Positions 27,959 to 35,585 of a stretch of DNA of 42,098 nucleotides are shown here, piece by piece. Position 1 is the first letter of the stretch, and each line of letters starts with the position of its first letter. The notes under the pieces were generated by a model. That model was not told where the DNA came from and searched no databases. It worked only from the letters and a program-made list of their open reading frames with translations. The stretch covers positions 15,765 to 57,862 of the forward strand of contig JAIXMJ010000001.1 in the NCBI GenBank assembly GCA_022836975.1, given 5' to 3'. The stretch comes from Wolbachia sp. (GTDB taxonomy: Bacteria > Pseudomonadota > Alphaproteobacteria > Rickettsiales > Anaplasmataceae). The translations under genes and the position numbers were made by a program.

Positions 27959-28059
27959 ACCATTTATAAAAAATCCTTATATGATATTATATATTATATT
28001 AAAAATTAGTTGAAACGAGTAGTATTTTTAGTAAGATATGGTAAGTAAAATTTTTAATC

Positions 28060-29583
28060 ATGAGTTGGCCATTTCAAGAAGCAGAAAAAATATTACAAAC
28101 ATTTCCGAATAACAAGGAAATAATATTTGAAACTGGGTATGGACCTTCAGGTCTACCACATATTGGCACTTTTGGAGAAGTTTTCCGTACTACAGTTGTA
28201 GTAAATGCATTAAAGAAAATAGCTCCTGGAATCAAAACAAAGATAATTGCAGTATCGGATGATATGGATGGTTTACGTAAAATACCAGATAATGTCCCCA
28301 ACCAAGAAATGCTCAGAGAACATTTAAACAAGCCATTGACCATGATACCTGATCCATTTGGTACACATGAAAGCTACGGGCACCATATGAATTCATTATT
28401 ATGCAAATTTCTTGATCTATTTGAATTTAAATATGAATTTAAAAGTGCTACAGAATGCTATAAATCTGGCATATATGACGAGAATCTCTTACTCTTGCTT
28501 AAAAATTACGATAGAGTGATGGAGGTAATGCTTCCATCCTTTCGAGCAGAAAGGCAACAGACCTATAGTCCGTTTTTGCCTGTATGCCCTAAAACATCTC
28601 ATGTGCTACAAGTTCCTATTACTGGAATAAATATAGAAAAGGGCACGATCACTTATAACGATCTAGATGGCGATATAGTCGAAGTTCCTGTAACCAGGGG
28701 AATGTGTAAACTACAGTGGAAACCCGATTGGGGAATGAGATGGTCCGCATTTAAGGTAAATTACGAAGCTCACGGAAAAGACCTTACACCATCAGCTATA
28801 CTTTCAAGTAAAATCTGTGAAATTCTTGGAGAAAAACCACCCATTCTCTTTTGCTATGAGTTTTTCTTAGATAAAGAAGGTAAAAAAATATCAAAATCAA
28901 AAGGGAACGGCATTTCTATTGAAGAATGGTTAACATATGCACCAATGGAAAGCCTAGCGTTATATATTTTTCAAAGCCCAAAAAAAGCAAAACGTCTATA
29001 TTTTGATGTTATACCAAAATCAACAGACGAATATTTAGAGTTAGTAAAGAATTATCATGCCGTTCAAGCAACAGAGCCTGAACACAATCCTGTATGGCAC
29101 ATTCATCAAGGAAAAGTTCCACAAGTAGAAACTGCTGGTATAAATTTTACTTTGCTTTTAAATCTTGCAGCAACTTGTAATGCTGAAAACAAAGAAATTT
29201 TATGGGGCTTTCTCTCCACTTATGCACCAGATTTAACACCAAAAAATAATAAAGTACTAGACAAATTTGCAGACTTTGCAGTAAAATACTATCATGATTT
29301 TATAAAACCAATCAAATCATACAAAACCCCTAACGCAAAAGAAAAAGATGCATTACTTGATTTAAGAGATATGTTAAAATCTTTATTGAAAACAGCTACT
29401 GCTGAAGAAATACAGTTTGAAGTATTTTCTATAGGAAAAAGGCACGATTATAATAATTTGCGCGACTGGTTTCAGCTATTATATGAAACATTACTTGGCC
29501 AGAAAACTGGACCTAGAATGGGGTCTTTTATTAAGCTATATGGTATAAGCAACACAATATCTCTCATAGAAAGCAGAATATAA
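28060..29583 (+). CDS. lysK: Lysyl-tRNA synthetase, class I
   Basis: A 507-residue class I LysRS, the archaeal-type enzyme that replaces the usual class II form in alphaproteobacteria such as Rickettsiales. The HIGH-like signature is GPSGLPHIGTFGE near residues 28-40, and the KMSKS-like signature is KKISKSKGN near 275. The HIGTF variant is characteristic of this enzyme. It attaches lysine to tRNA-Lys in the cytosol. It is divergent from the virB operon, and the 101-base shared region is very AT-rich with several TATAAT-like strings, so I cannot single out its promoter. Confidence 0.96.
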   Translation: MSWPFQEAEKILQTFPNNKEIIFETGYGPSGLPHIGTFGEVFRTTVVVNALKKIAPGIKTKIIAVSDDMDGLRKIPDNVPNQEMLREHLNKPLTMIPDPFGTHESYGHHMNSLLCKFLDLFEFKYEFKSATECYKSGIYDENLLLLLKNYDRVMEVMLPSFRAERQQTYSPFLPVCPKTSHVLQVPITGINIEKGTITYNDLDGDIVEVPVTRGMCKLQWKPDWGMRWSAFKVNYEAHGKDLTPSAILSSKICEILGEKPPILFCYEFFLDKEGKKISKSKGNGISIEEWLTYAPMESLALYIFQSPKKAKRLYFDVIPKSTDEYLELVKNYHAVQATEPEHNPVWHIHQGKVPQVETAGINFTLLLNLAATCNAENKEILWGFLSTYAPDLTPKNNKVLDKFADFAVKYYHDFIKPIKSYKTPNAKEKDALLDLRDMLKSLLKTATAEEIQFEVFSIGKRHDYNNLRDWFQLLYETLLGQKTGPRMGSFIKLYGISNTISLIESRI

Positions 29584-29661
29584 CATGCTTTTATCTCCCT
29601 TCTTTCTTTACATTTCCTCACATGGAACTTAGACTATAATAACTTACATACAGAAATATAT

Positions 29662-29916
29662 ATGGTAAAAGATGAAAAATCAAAAACGATATTTGAAGTA
29701 GAAGGTACAGTAATCGCATTATTGCCTGCTGCAGAATTTAGGGTCAGATTAAGTAACGAGCATGAAATTATTTGTCATGTTTCAGGTAAAGTCAGAAGAA
29801 GTAAAATACGTATAATTATTGGAGACAGGGTACTGATAGAAATGAGCATCTATGACAGAAATGCTAAAAAGGGTCGCATCATTAGAAGATTAAAAAAATG
29901 CATAAGCAGCAGCTGA
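29662..29916 (+). CDS. infA: Translation initiation factor IF-1
   Basis: An 84-residue OB-fold protein that binds the ribosomal A site during initiation. The reading VEGTVIALLPAAEFRVRLSN, then HVSGKVRRSKIRIIIGDRVL is the usual IF-1 core, with an extended basic C-terminus (GRIIRRLKK). Length is slightly above the typical 72. The 3' end overlaps maf by 19 bases, and infA-maf pairing is common in alphaproteobacteria. Confidence 0.96.
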   Translation: MVKDEKSKTIFEVEGTVIALLPAAEFRVRLSNEHEIICHVSGKVRRSKIRIIIGDRVLIEMSIYDRNAKKGRIIRRLKKCISSS

Positions 29917-30482
29917 TTCTTGCTTCATCATCAGAAAGACGTATCTCTCTTTTTAAACAGATGCACTTTGAACCTGATCTAATCATACCTGCAGATATTA
30001 ATGAAACACCTTTAAAAAGAGAATTACCAAAAAATTATGCGATAAGAATGGCCAAAAATAAAGCTGAAACAGTACAGAGTCTATATCCCAACCATTTTAT
30101 ATTCAGTGCTGACACAGTTGTTGCATGTGGAAGAAAGATATTACCTAAAGCTGAAAACGTTGAAACAGCAGAAAAATGTATGCGCTTATTATCAGGAAGA
30201 AGACATAGAGTATATACCACTATCTGCTTACTAACTCCTAACATCCCTAAGCGACACTTGAAAACTGTAGTTTCCACAATAAAATTTAAGCGCCTTACAG
30301 AAGCAGAAATTCACCACTATTTAATGTCAGAAGAATGGCAAAATAAAGCTGGTGGATGCAACATACAAGGATTTGCAGGAGTATTCGTGCTATTCTTACG
30401 CGGTTCCTATTCTGCTGCAATAGGACTACCACTACATGAAACCTATTGTTTACTCAACCATTATTTTAATAGCGATTACTGA
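29898..30482 (+). CDS. maf: Maf-like nucleotide pyrophosphatase
   Basis: A 194-residue Maf/YhdE family protein, a pyrophosphatase for non-canonical or bulk nucleoside triphosphates. Family motifs are the N-terminal LILASSSERRISLFK, the catalytic SADTVV near residue 73, the LSGRRHRVYT strand, and GGCNIQGFAGVF near the end. It starts inside the last codons of infA (overlap 19 bases) in the same operon, and its 3' end overlaps by seven bases with the convergent membrane-protein gene. Confidence 0.93.
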   Translation: MHKQQLILASSSERRISLFKQMHFEPDLIIPADINETPLKRELPKNYAIRMAKNKAETVQSLYPNHFIFSADTVVACGRKILPKAENVETAEKCMRLLSGRRHRVYTTICLLTPNIPKRHLKTVVSTIKFKRLTEAEIHHYLMSEEWQNKAGGCNIQGFAGVFVLFLRGSYSAAIGLPLHETYCLLNHYFNSDY

Positions 30483-31726
30483 CAGGGCAAAGTAAATTCT
30501 GATATTCCTGCATATGCTTTTTCCAGCACAGGCTCAATCATTACATCATATAATTTTTCACTAATAGCAGGTGCTATTGCACCTACTGCCGTACATGCTA
30601 AAGTTGTTGAAATGTATCCTGATATTAAAGTAGGAAACATTAAACTTATAGCTACAGCAATAGTATATCCCACTGCCACACTAGTAACAAAATGCACTAC
30701 CTTTTCCGTATCGAAAGATTTATCCTCTTTCGCATCATCGACAGACTTATTATCACCCGTAGGATCAGATATCAATCCACTAAGCAACATAAATGATATT
30801 GGTGATACAGCAGCACAGGTAGAGCTCACCAAAAATGAAGCACCTAACCCATAGCAAATAGTTCCACATATACCTCCTGCAACCAAGTATGTCCCTAGTT
30901 TTTGCATTGTTTCGTATTTGTTTTCTACAAGACCAGTGATAATTGGTACTAATATACCTGTAGCCATCCCTTGCAGCAGTGATAGTGGTATTATAAAATC
31001 CATTAGTGCAGCAACACAGATTCCAGATATTATACCAATAATACACATACGTTTCCAATCAACCTCCTTTTTTTTCTCTTCATTCGCTTCATTACTAAGA
31101 ATACAACCAATAACCATTACAAGAGTAATGAGCGCAGCCACAACCCCATATACAATTAAAGGCGTGCCGCCACCACTTAAACACCACCTTGCCAGACCAC
31201 CTACTATTGCAGTAGCCAATAAAAGACGGCGAAATTCCTCAAGCTCTGACTTTCGATTATTATGACTATCTTGATCAGATTGAATGGAATCAAATCCAGT
31301 GGGTTGTCTACCAGGATCTACCTTTTCATCAACTTTACCAGGTAGAACAGATTCATTAGGTCGAACAGACATGCGAACCGTATTATCACTAGAAGAGCTA
31401 GAAGAGCTAGAAGAGCTAGAAGAGCTAGAAGAGCTAGAAGAGCTAGAAGAGCTAGAAGAGCTAGAGGAAGGAGGATTGCCGACACTAGAATCTTTTTCAG
31501 TGGGTGCTCCACCCGGACCTCCATTTCCACCAACTTTACCAGGTAGAACAGAAACTTGAGCCGTATCACTAGAAGAGCTAGAGGAAGGATTATTGCCAGA
31601 ATCACCTTGGTTTACAACAAAAGAACGAGAGGAAGGACGACCGAAACCACCTGATGTTTGTGTAGGTGCAGTCCAACTACTAGAAAAACGAGTGGCACCA
31701 ACATCTAAGTTCATATTTCTAACCAT
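30476..31726 (-). CDS. Poly-serine, multi-pass membrane protein of unknown function
   Basis: A 416-residue protein with two parts. The first 165 residues are hydrophilic and contain two related modules, each running SSSSSD...SVLPGKV...P, the second with a poly-Ser run of about 28. The remaining 250 residues hold roughly eight hydrophobic segments. ATG 31726 is chosen because GGAGGG lies seven bases upstream, one of the strongest ribosome sites in the window; the frame extends to a TTG at 31741 that overlaps this site. The membrane half shares layout and short motifs with the 303-residue protein at 3635-4546 (VVAALITLVMVIGCIL against CIAALITTALGIFLY; SGLISDP against CSIMNDP), so they may belong to one lineage-specific family. 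Location at the cell envelope is inferred; function is unknown. Confidence 0.75.
   Translation of the reverse strand: MVRNMNLDVGATRFSSSWTAPTQTSGGFGRPSSRSFVVNQGDSGNNPSSSSSSDTAQVSVLPGKVGGNGGPGGAPTEKDSSVGNPPSSSSSSSSSSSSSSSSSSSSSSSSSSSDNTVRMSVRPNESVLPGKVDEKVDPGRQPTGFDSIQSDQDSHNNRKSELEEFRRLLLATAIVGGLARWCLSGGGTPLIVYGVVAALITLVMVIGCILSNEANEEKKKEVDWKRMCIIGIISGICVAALMDFIIPLSLLQGMATGILVPIITGLVENKYETMQKLGTYLVAGGICGTICYGLGASFLVSSTCAAVSPISFMLLSGLISDPTGDNKSVDDAKEDKSFDTEKVVHFVTSVAVGYTIAVAISLMFPTLISGYISTTLACTAVGAIAPAISEKLYDVMIEPVLEKAYAGISEFTLPCQ
31391..31462. repeat. 9-bp microsatellite, eight perfect copies, encoding poly-serine
   Basis: AGAAGAGCT is repeated eight times without error from 31391 to 31462; on the coding minus strand each unit gives three serine codons. 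A ninth degenerate unit (AGAGGAAGG) follows. The same arrangement with a single unit occurs near 31571, in the related upstream module of the protein. Copy number changes would alter serine-tract length in frame. Confidence 0.95.
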
Positions 31727-31784
31727 AAATATACCCTCCAAAAATTGTCTTTTAAAGGTAGCATAAATTACCTATGTTAGTCAA

Positions 31785-32531
31785 TTAATTTTCAAATATA
31801 GAATTATTTTTATTTCTGTGAAAGACTTTATTAGCCCATTTAGCTTGAACTGTTCTTGCATCTTTCACCATAGTTTTATTGCTATATTCCTTGATTTCAT
31901 TATCTAATTTTCTCATTATCAACAGATTTAGGTAGCTCCGTTTCCATTGATTTGTATAAAGAAAAATTTTATTTAAATCCTGAGTACGAATTAAATATTC
32001 TTTATCTTGAGGATACATTTCTTGTGCCCAAGCAAAAAGTTCAAAAAAGCGTGCAAATAATTCAGAAGCTCGTAACTTTATACTGTCATAAGCTTTTATT
32101 TCTTTGAATATCACCTGATTGATTAATTTCTGTGCAAGTAGATTAGATTGTGCAAAATTTTGGCTCATATCCTGATAAACTTTATGGATAAAATCTTCTT
32201 CTAAGCTCAAACCAAGCTCATTTTCCACCATGTGCGCAAGCTCATGTACTATGATATATGGATTCAATTTTCTTAACACTATTACATATCTTTTTATCCC
32301 TGAATATTGCACAGTTTTGCACAATCCTTCTTCCATAGAATATATCATTGGAGAAATTTCAAATGATAATCTATCTTGTTTTATTAAAGATAAAGTTAAA
32401 TTAAGTATATTTCTAAATTTTTCAAATTGGTAAAGATAATCTATATAACCTATAATATCTTCGCTATTACCAACCTTAGTAGACTTTTTGACTAAACCCC
32501 TAATTATAGAGCTCATAATTATAGACCTCAT
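31785..32531 (-). CDS. Putative HExxH metallopeptidase-like protein
   Basis: A 248-residue protein that I cannot assign to a named family. It contains a zinc-binding HELAH at residues 96-100 in the context IIVHELAHMVENELG, the helix pattern of HExxH peptidases, and candidate third ligands in SELFARFFELFA (Glu157, Glu164). No signal peptide or clear membrane segment is visible, and the C-terminus is basic. The gene is divergent from dapF with 63 bases between starts. A proteolytic role is inferred from one motif only; an inactive relative is possible. An in-frame ATG five codons in could be the true start. Confidence 0.7.
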   Translation of the reverse strand: MRSIIMSSIIRGLVKKSTKVGNSEDIIGYIDYLYQFEKFRNILNLTLSLIKQDRLSFEISPMIYSMEEGLCKTVQYSGIKRYVIVLRKLNPYIIVHELAHMVENELGLSLEEDFIHKVYQDMSQNFAQSNLLAQKLINQVIFKEIKAYDSIKLRASELFARFFELFAWAQEMYPQDKEYLIRTQDLNKIFLYTNQWKRSYLNLLIMRKLDNEIKEYSNKTMVKDARTVQAKWANKVFHRNKNNSIFEN

Positions 32532-32574
32532 AAGTAATATAGCTTGCTATAAATTTTCTTTTCATCAAGAATAT

Positions 32575-32634
32575 AGCAGATAAAAACAAACCAAATGTTT
32601 ACAAAGCAGATAAAAACAAATCAAGTATCTATAA
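32575..32634. repeat. Imperfect 30-bp tandem duplication across the dapF start
   Basis: AGCAGATAAAAACAAA begins both 32575-32604 and 32605-32634; the 30-base units differ at about five positions. The first copy contains the dapF ATG at 32595, the second encodes residues 5-13. Confidence 0.75.
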
Positions 32635-33386
32635 AAATGCATGGTCTTGGCAATAAATTTATCATTATAGATTCACGTTTATTGCAGCAAAACCACAGCA
32701 GCATAGCTGACTATCAGGATTATGATCAAATGATAATCCTTACTAGTTCTAGTGTGGCTGATTGTTTTATGCATGTCTATAACATTGACGGTAGTAGAGC
32801 TGAAGTATCTGGAAATGCAGCTCGTTGTGTTGGATACTTCATGATGTTAGAAAATGGCAATGAATATACAACTATTGAGCTAATTAATGGGAGAATTTTG
32901 GAATGCTTTAAAGTGAGCGATAGGTACATCAGAGTAAACATGGGTAAGCCACTATTTCAATGGCATGAAATCCCTTTATCCACTGAATATGATACTTTAT
33001 ACTTACCTATAGAGGTTGAAGAGCTAAAAAATCCGTCTGCCGTTAATATCTCTAATCCACATATAGTTTTCTTTGTTGACAATATAAATATTATACCTTT
33101 GCAAAGCTTAGGTCCACGATTAGAAAACCATTCATTATTTCCTAACAGAACTAACGTCAGTATTGCACAAATAGAGAAATCAGGAGAAATTAGCCTAAAA
33201 GTATGGGAAAGAGGTACAGGTATTACTTCTGCATGTGGCAGTGCATCGTGTGCAGCTCTTGTAACATCTATACTACGTGGGTATATAGACAATAAAGAAA
33301 CTTTTATTAATCTATCTGGTGGCCAGTTATTAGTCGAATGGAAAGACGATATATTTATTACTGGTGCTGTTGAATTTCTTGAGTAG
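32595..33386 (+). CDS. dapF: Diaminopimelate epimerase
   Basis: A 263-residue cofactor-independent epimerase that converts LL-diaminopimelate to the meso form for peptidoglycan and lysine. The family start KMHGLGNKFIIID is at residue 14. The catalytic cysteines are in SGNAARCVGY (Cys78) and in TSACGSASCAAL (near 214), with the ERGTG motif just before the latter. The first thirteen residues are poorly conserved and come from a 30-bp tandem duplication, so Met15 or an earlier start was perhaps ancestral. The 3' end overlaps the convergent RDD gene by 29 bases. Confidence 0.94.
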   Translation: MFTKQIKTNQVSIKMHGLGNKFIIIDSRLLQQNHSSIADYQDYDQMIILTSSSVADCFMHVYNIDGSRAEVSGNAARCVGYFMMLENGNEYTTIELINGRILECFKVSDRYIRVNMGKPLFQWHEIPLSTEYDTLYLPIEVEELKNPSAVNISNPHIVFFVDNINIIPLQSLGPRLENHSLFPNRTNVSIAQIEKSGEISLKVWERGTGITSACGSASCAALVTSILRGYIDNKETFINLSGGQLLVEWKDDIFITGAVEFLE

Positions 33387-34062
33387 CTGAACTCTTACTA
33401 GTGACAACTACCGTACCAGCAATTTTGTCATGCCAAGTTTGACGTTGCCTATCAAAGTTTGCGTATATGTAGTTTAAGGATAGCGGAATTACAAACAATA
33501 AAATTAATATAACTGGTAACCCAGATTGTTGTATTCCTTCTACACGCATTACCAATACTAATACAAGTATCGATAAAATCAATATCACAGTTAAAGCAAA
33601 AAATCTCTTGATTGCCTGTTTCAATGTAATTTTGCCAAATGTGCTTGCATCCACCACCTTTAACCGTAATAATAGTTTACCAGGTGTTGTATTAAACTTT
33701 AACCACGTATATGGTACAATATATAATATTGTTATGCACTGAACTACCAGCATAATAATCATTAATATAGTAGATCTATTACCGATAATTTTTTCTTCTA
33801 CACTCAAAGGGATTTTCATTGAAAATTTTACTGCAACTTTAGTTAATGTTTCTGGAGTAGCTATAAGGTAATGAGCTATAAAACTGAAGAAAAACCTCTC
33901 AATGTATAAGATAATACAAATTATTATCAGATCCAATAATATTGAGAAATAACGTCTTGGCCCAGCTATATAACATACTCCTCTTATATCTGCTTTTTCA
34001 TTGAAGATCAAACTTGCAGAAAAAAATATAGAAATTAAATTTTTAAAAAATCTATACAACAT
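33358..34062 (-). CDS. RDD family membrane protein
   Basis: A 234-residue membrane protein with the RDD pattern: RRYFSILLDLIIICIILY near the start of the domain, further hydrophobic segments, and TPGKLLLRLKVVDA, the usual second RDD signature. Its role is unknown; some relatives are transport proteins. The frame extends upstream to 34209, but those 49 codons are translated from the tRNA-Leu gene (CGGMVDTADSKSVACKSMLV is the usual read-through of tRNA-Leu), so I place the start at ATG 34062. It ends convergently with dapF, overlapping by 29 bases. Confidence 0.82.
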   Translation of the reverse strand: MLYRFFKNLISIFFSASLIFNEKADIRGVCYIAGPRRYFSILLDLIIICIILYIERFFFSFIAHYLIATPETLTKVAVKFSMKIPLSVEEKIIGNRSTILMIIMLVVQCITILYIVPYTWLKFNTTPGKLLLRLKVVDASTFGKITLKQAIKRFFALTVILILSILVLVLVMRVEGIQQSGLPVILILLFVIPLSLNYIYANFDRQRQTWHDKIAGTVVVTSKSSATQEIQQHQ

Positions 34063-34089
34063 AACGGTATCAGCATTGGCAATATAAAG

Positions 34090-34172
34090 TGCCTCTGGCC
34101 GGACTTGAACCAGCATGCTTTTACAAGCAACAGATTTTGAGTCTGCCGTGTCTACCATTCCACCACAGAGGC
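34090..34172 (-). tRNA. tRNA-Leu (anticodon CAA)
   Basis: Type II tRNA on the minus strand. The acceptor GCCTCTG pairs with CAGAGGC, discriminator A is at 34090, and CCA is not encoded. The anticodon stem CAGA/TCTG has loop CTCAAAA, giving CAA, which reads UUG. A long variable arm (GCTTGTAAAAGC) and a GGTTCAAGTCC T-arm are visible. Confidence 0.95.
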
Positions 34173-34218
34173 TTAAACTTAATACTATAAGTAATGAACA
34201 ATTAGTCAAATTTTATAG

Positions 34219-34243
34219 TATAGACATAAAGATATTGTCTATA
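34219..34243. repeat. 8-bp palindrome in the tRNA-ankyrin intergenic region
   Basis: TATAGACA (34219-34226) and TGTCTATA (34236-34243) are exact reverse complements around a nine-base loop. It may be a weak hairpin or a regulator site for the ankyrin gene further on; I see no repeated copy elsewhere in the window. Confidence 0.45.
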
Positions 34244-34252
34244 TTTTCTTGA

Positions 34253-34289
34253 TTTACCTTGCAATCTTTAACCTTTATAATAAGGTTAA
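34253..34289 (+). promoter_or_regulatory. Putative promoter overlapping a perfect palindrome, upstream of the ankyrin gene
   Basis: TTTACC at 34253-34258 and TATAAT at 34276-34281 are 17 bases apart. The -10 box is exactly the loop of a perfect 8-bp inverted repeat, TTAACCTT (34268-34275) against AAGGTTAA (34282-34289). A dimeric repressor bound there would cover the -10 region. The ankyrin gene begins at 34395, leaving a leader of about 105 bases. The rest of the 34173-34394 gap is AT-rich without coding signs. Confidence 0.5.
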
Positions 34290-34394
34290 GTTGTATTATA
34301 TTTATATCTCTTTTGCTATAATTCCTTGCTTTTTATATTATGGACACCTTAAGCTCAATTTTATATAATGTAAATTATATATTTTAATAATGTA

Positions 34395-35489
34395 ATGGCA
34401 ATCCCAGATATAGATAAGGAATCTTTTCTGCATATAGCTGCGCGGACAGGACACAAAGATGATGTAAAGCATTTATTAGATAATGGAGCAAATATCGACG
34501 CTACTAATGATAATGGATCTACAGCTCTACATTGGGCTGCAGGTGAAGGGCATGTAGATGTTGTAAAACTTCTATTGGATAGAGGAGCAAGTATCGATAT
34601 TGCTGATGAAGATAGTCACACTGCTCTTTATTGGGCTGCATCTCAGGGACATAAGGATGTTGTTGAATTTTTGTTAGGGAGAGGAGCAAATGTTAATACT
34701 ATTGCCAATGATGGGGTTACCCCTCTCTGTATAACTGCATTTATAGGATATGTAGATGTTGTTGAGCTTTTATTAAACAGAGGAGCAAGTATTGATACTG
34801 TTAACGACAAAGATGGTTACACTGCTCTACACTGGGCTATATATGGAGGATATGTAGACGTTGTTGAACTTTTATTAGATAATGGAGCAAAGATTGATGA
34901 TGCTGCAAATAATGATGGTGGATTTACAGTTCTACATTGGGCTGCACGTGTAGGGCATGTAGATGTTGTGGAACTTTTGTTAAATAGAGGAGCAAAGATT
35001 GATGCTACAGATGATGATGGATCTACAGCTCTATATTGTGCTGCAGGTGCAGGACATGTAGATGTTGTAAAACTTTTATTAGATAAAGGAGCAAATGATG
35101 ATGGATTAATAGCTTTTCATCAAGCTGCATATGAGGGACATGTAGATGTTGTTGAACTTTTATTAAGTAGAGGAGCAAAGATTGATGCTACAGATGAGGA
35201 TGGATCTACAGCTCTACATTGGGCTGCAGGTGAGGGACATGTAGATGTTGTAAAACTTCTATTAGATAGAGGGGCAAATATTGATGCTGCAGATGGTCAT
35301 AATGGATTGACAGCTCTTCATTGGGCTGCATATAAAGGACATGTAGATGTTGTAAAACTTTTATTAGATAAAGAAGCAAAGATTGATGCTACAGGTAATG
35401 ATGGATCAACAGCTCTTTATTTGGCTGCAGATGAAGGACATGAAGATATTGTTAAACTTTTGTTAGATAGAGGAGCAAGTAATATATAG
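34395..35489 (+). CDS. Ankyrin-repeat protein (11 repeats)
   Basis: A 364-residue protein made almost entirely of 11 ankyrin repeats of about 33 residues, each near the consensus G-x-TALHWAA-x-GH-x-DVV-x-LLLDRGA-x-IDA. There is no signal peptide, membrane segment or other domain. Several repeats are almost identical at the DNA level, for example those around 34515 and 35205, which points to recent internal duplication. Repeat 7 ends at KGAND and lacks the usual IDATD turn, a small internal deletion. In Anaplasmataceae such proteins are often secreted effectors that bind host proteins or chromatin, but no secretion signal can be confirmed here. No Shine-Dalgarno sequence precedes the ATG. Confidence 0.88.
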   Translation: MAIPDIDKESFLHIAARTGHKDDVKHLLDNGANIDATNDNGSTALHWAAGEGHVDVVKLLLDRGASIDIADEDSHTALYWAASQGHKDVVEFLLGRGANVNTIANDGVTPLCITAFIGYVDVVELLLNRGASIDTVNDKDGYTALHWAIYGGYVDVVELLLDNGAKIDDAANNDGGFTVLHWAARVGHVDVVELLLNRGAKIDATDDDGSTALYCAAGAGHVDVVKLLLDKGANDDGLIAFHQAAYEGHVDVVELLLSRGAKIDATDEDGSTALHWAAGEGHVDVVKLLLDRGANIDAADGHNGLTALHWAAYKGHVDVVKLLLDKEAKIDATGNDGSTALYLAADEGHEDIVKLLLDRGASNI

Positions 35490-35585
35490 ACGATATATAG
35501 AGTTGATGTAGTTAAAATTAAGAAAATATTGAATTTCTGTGTTCTTACTCAAGTTAAAAAATTATATTGATAGTTAAAATATATA

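Noticed and set aside
27959..28059. Specific promoters for virB3 and lysK
   Set aside because: Several TATAAT-like strings occur on both strands in this AT-rich gap, and no partner -35 box stands out, so I could not choose one.
31284..31559. Plus-strand frame encoding a repetitive ELEELEE peptide
   Set aside because: It is the reverse strand of the 9-bp repeat in the poly-serine gene. The minus-strand gene has a strong ribosome site and a proper membrane domain; this frame has neither.
34063..34209. N-terminal extension of the RDD protein
   Set aside because: These codons are the tRNA-Leu gene plus its leader, not protein-coding sequence.
34395..35489. Repeats every 99 bases as a possible non-coding repeat array
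   Set aside because: The period equals 33 codons and the translation is canonical ankyrin sequence.
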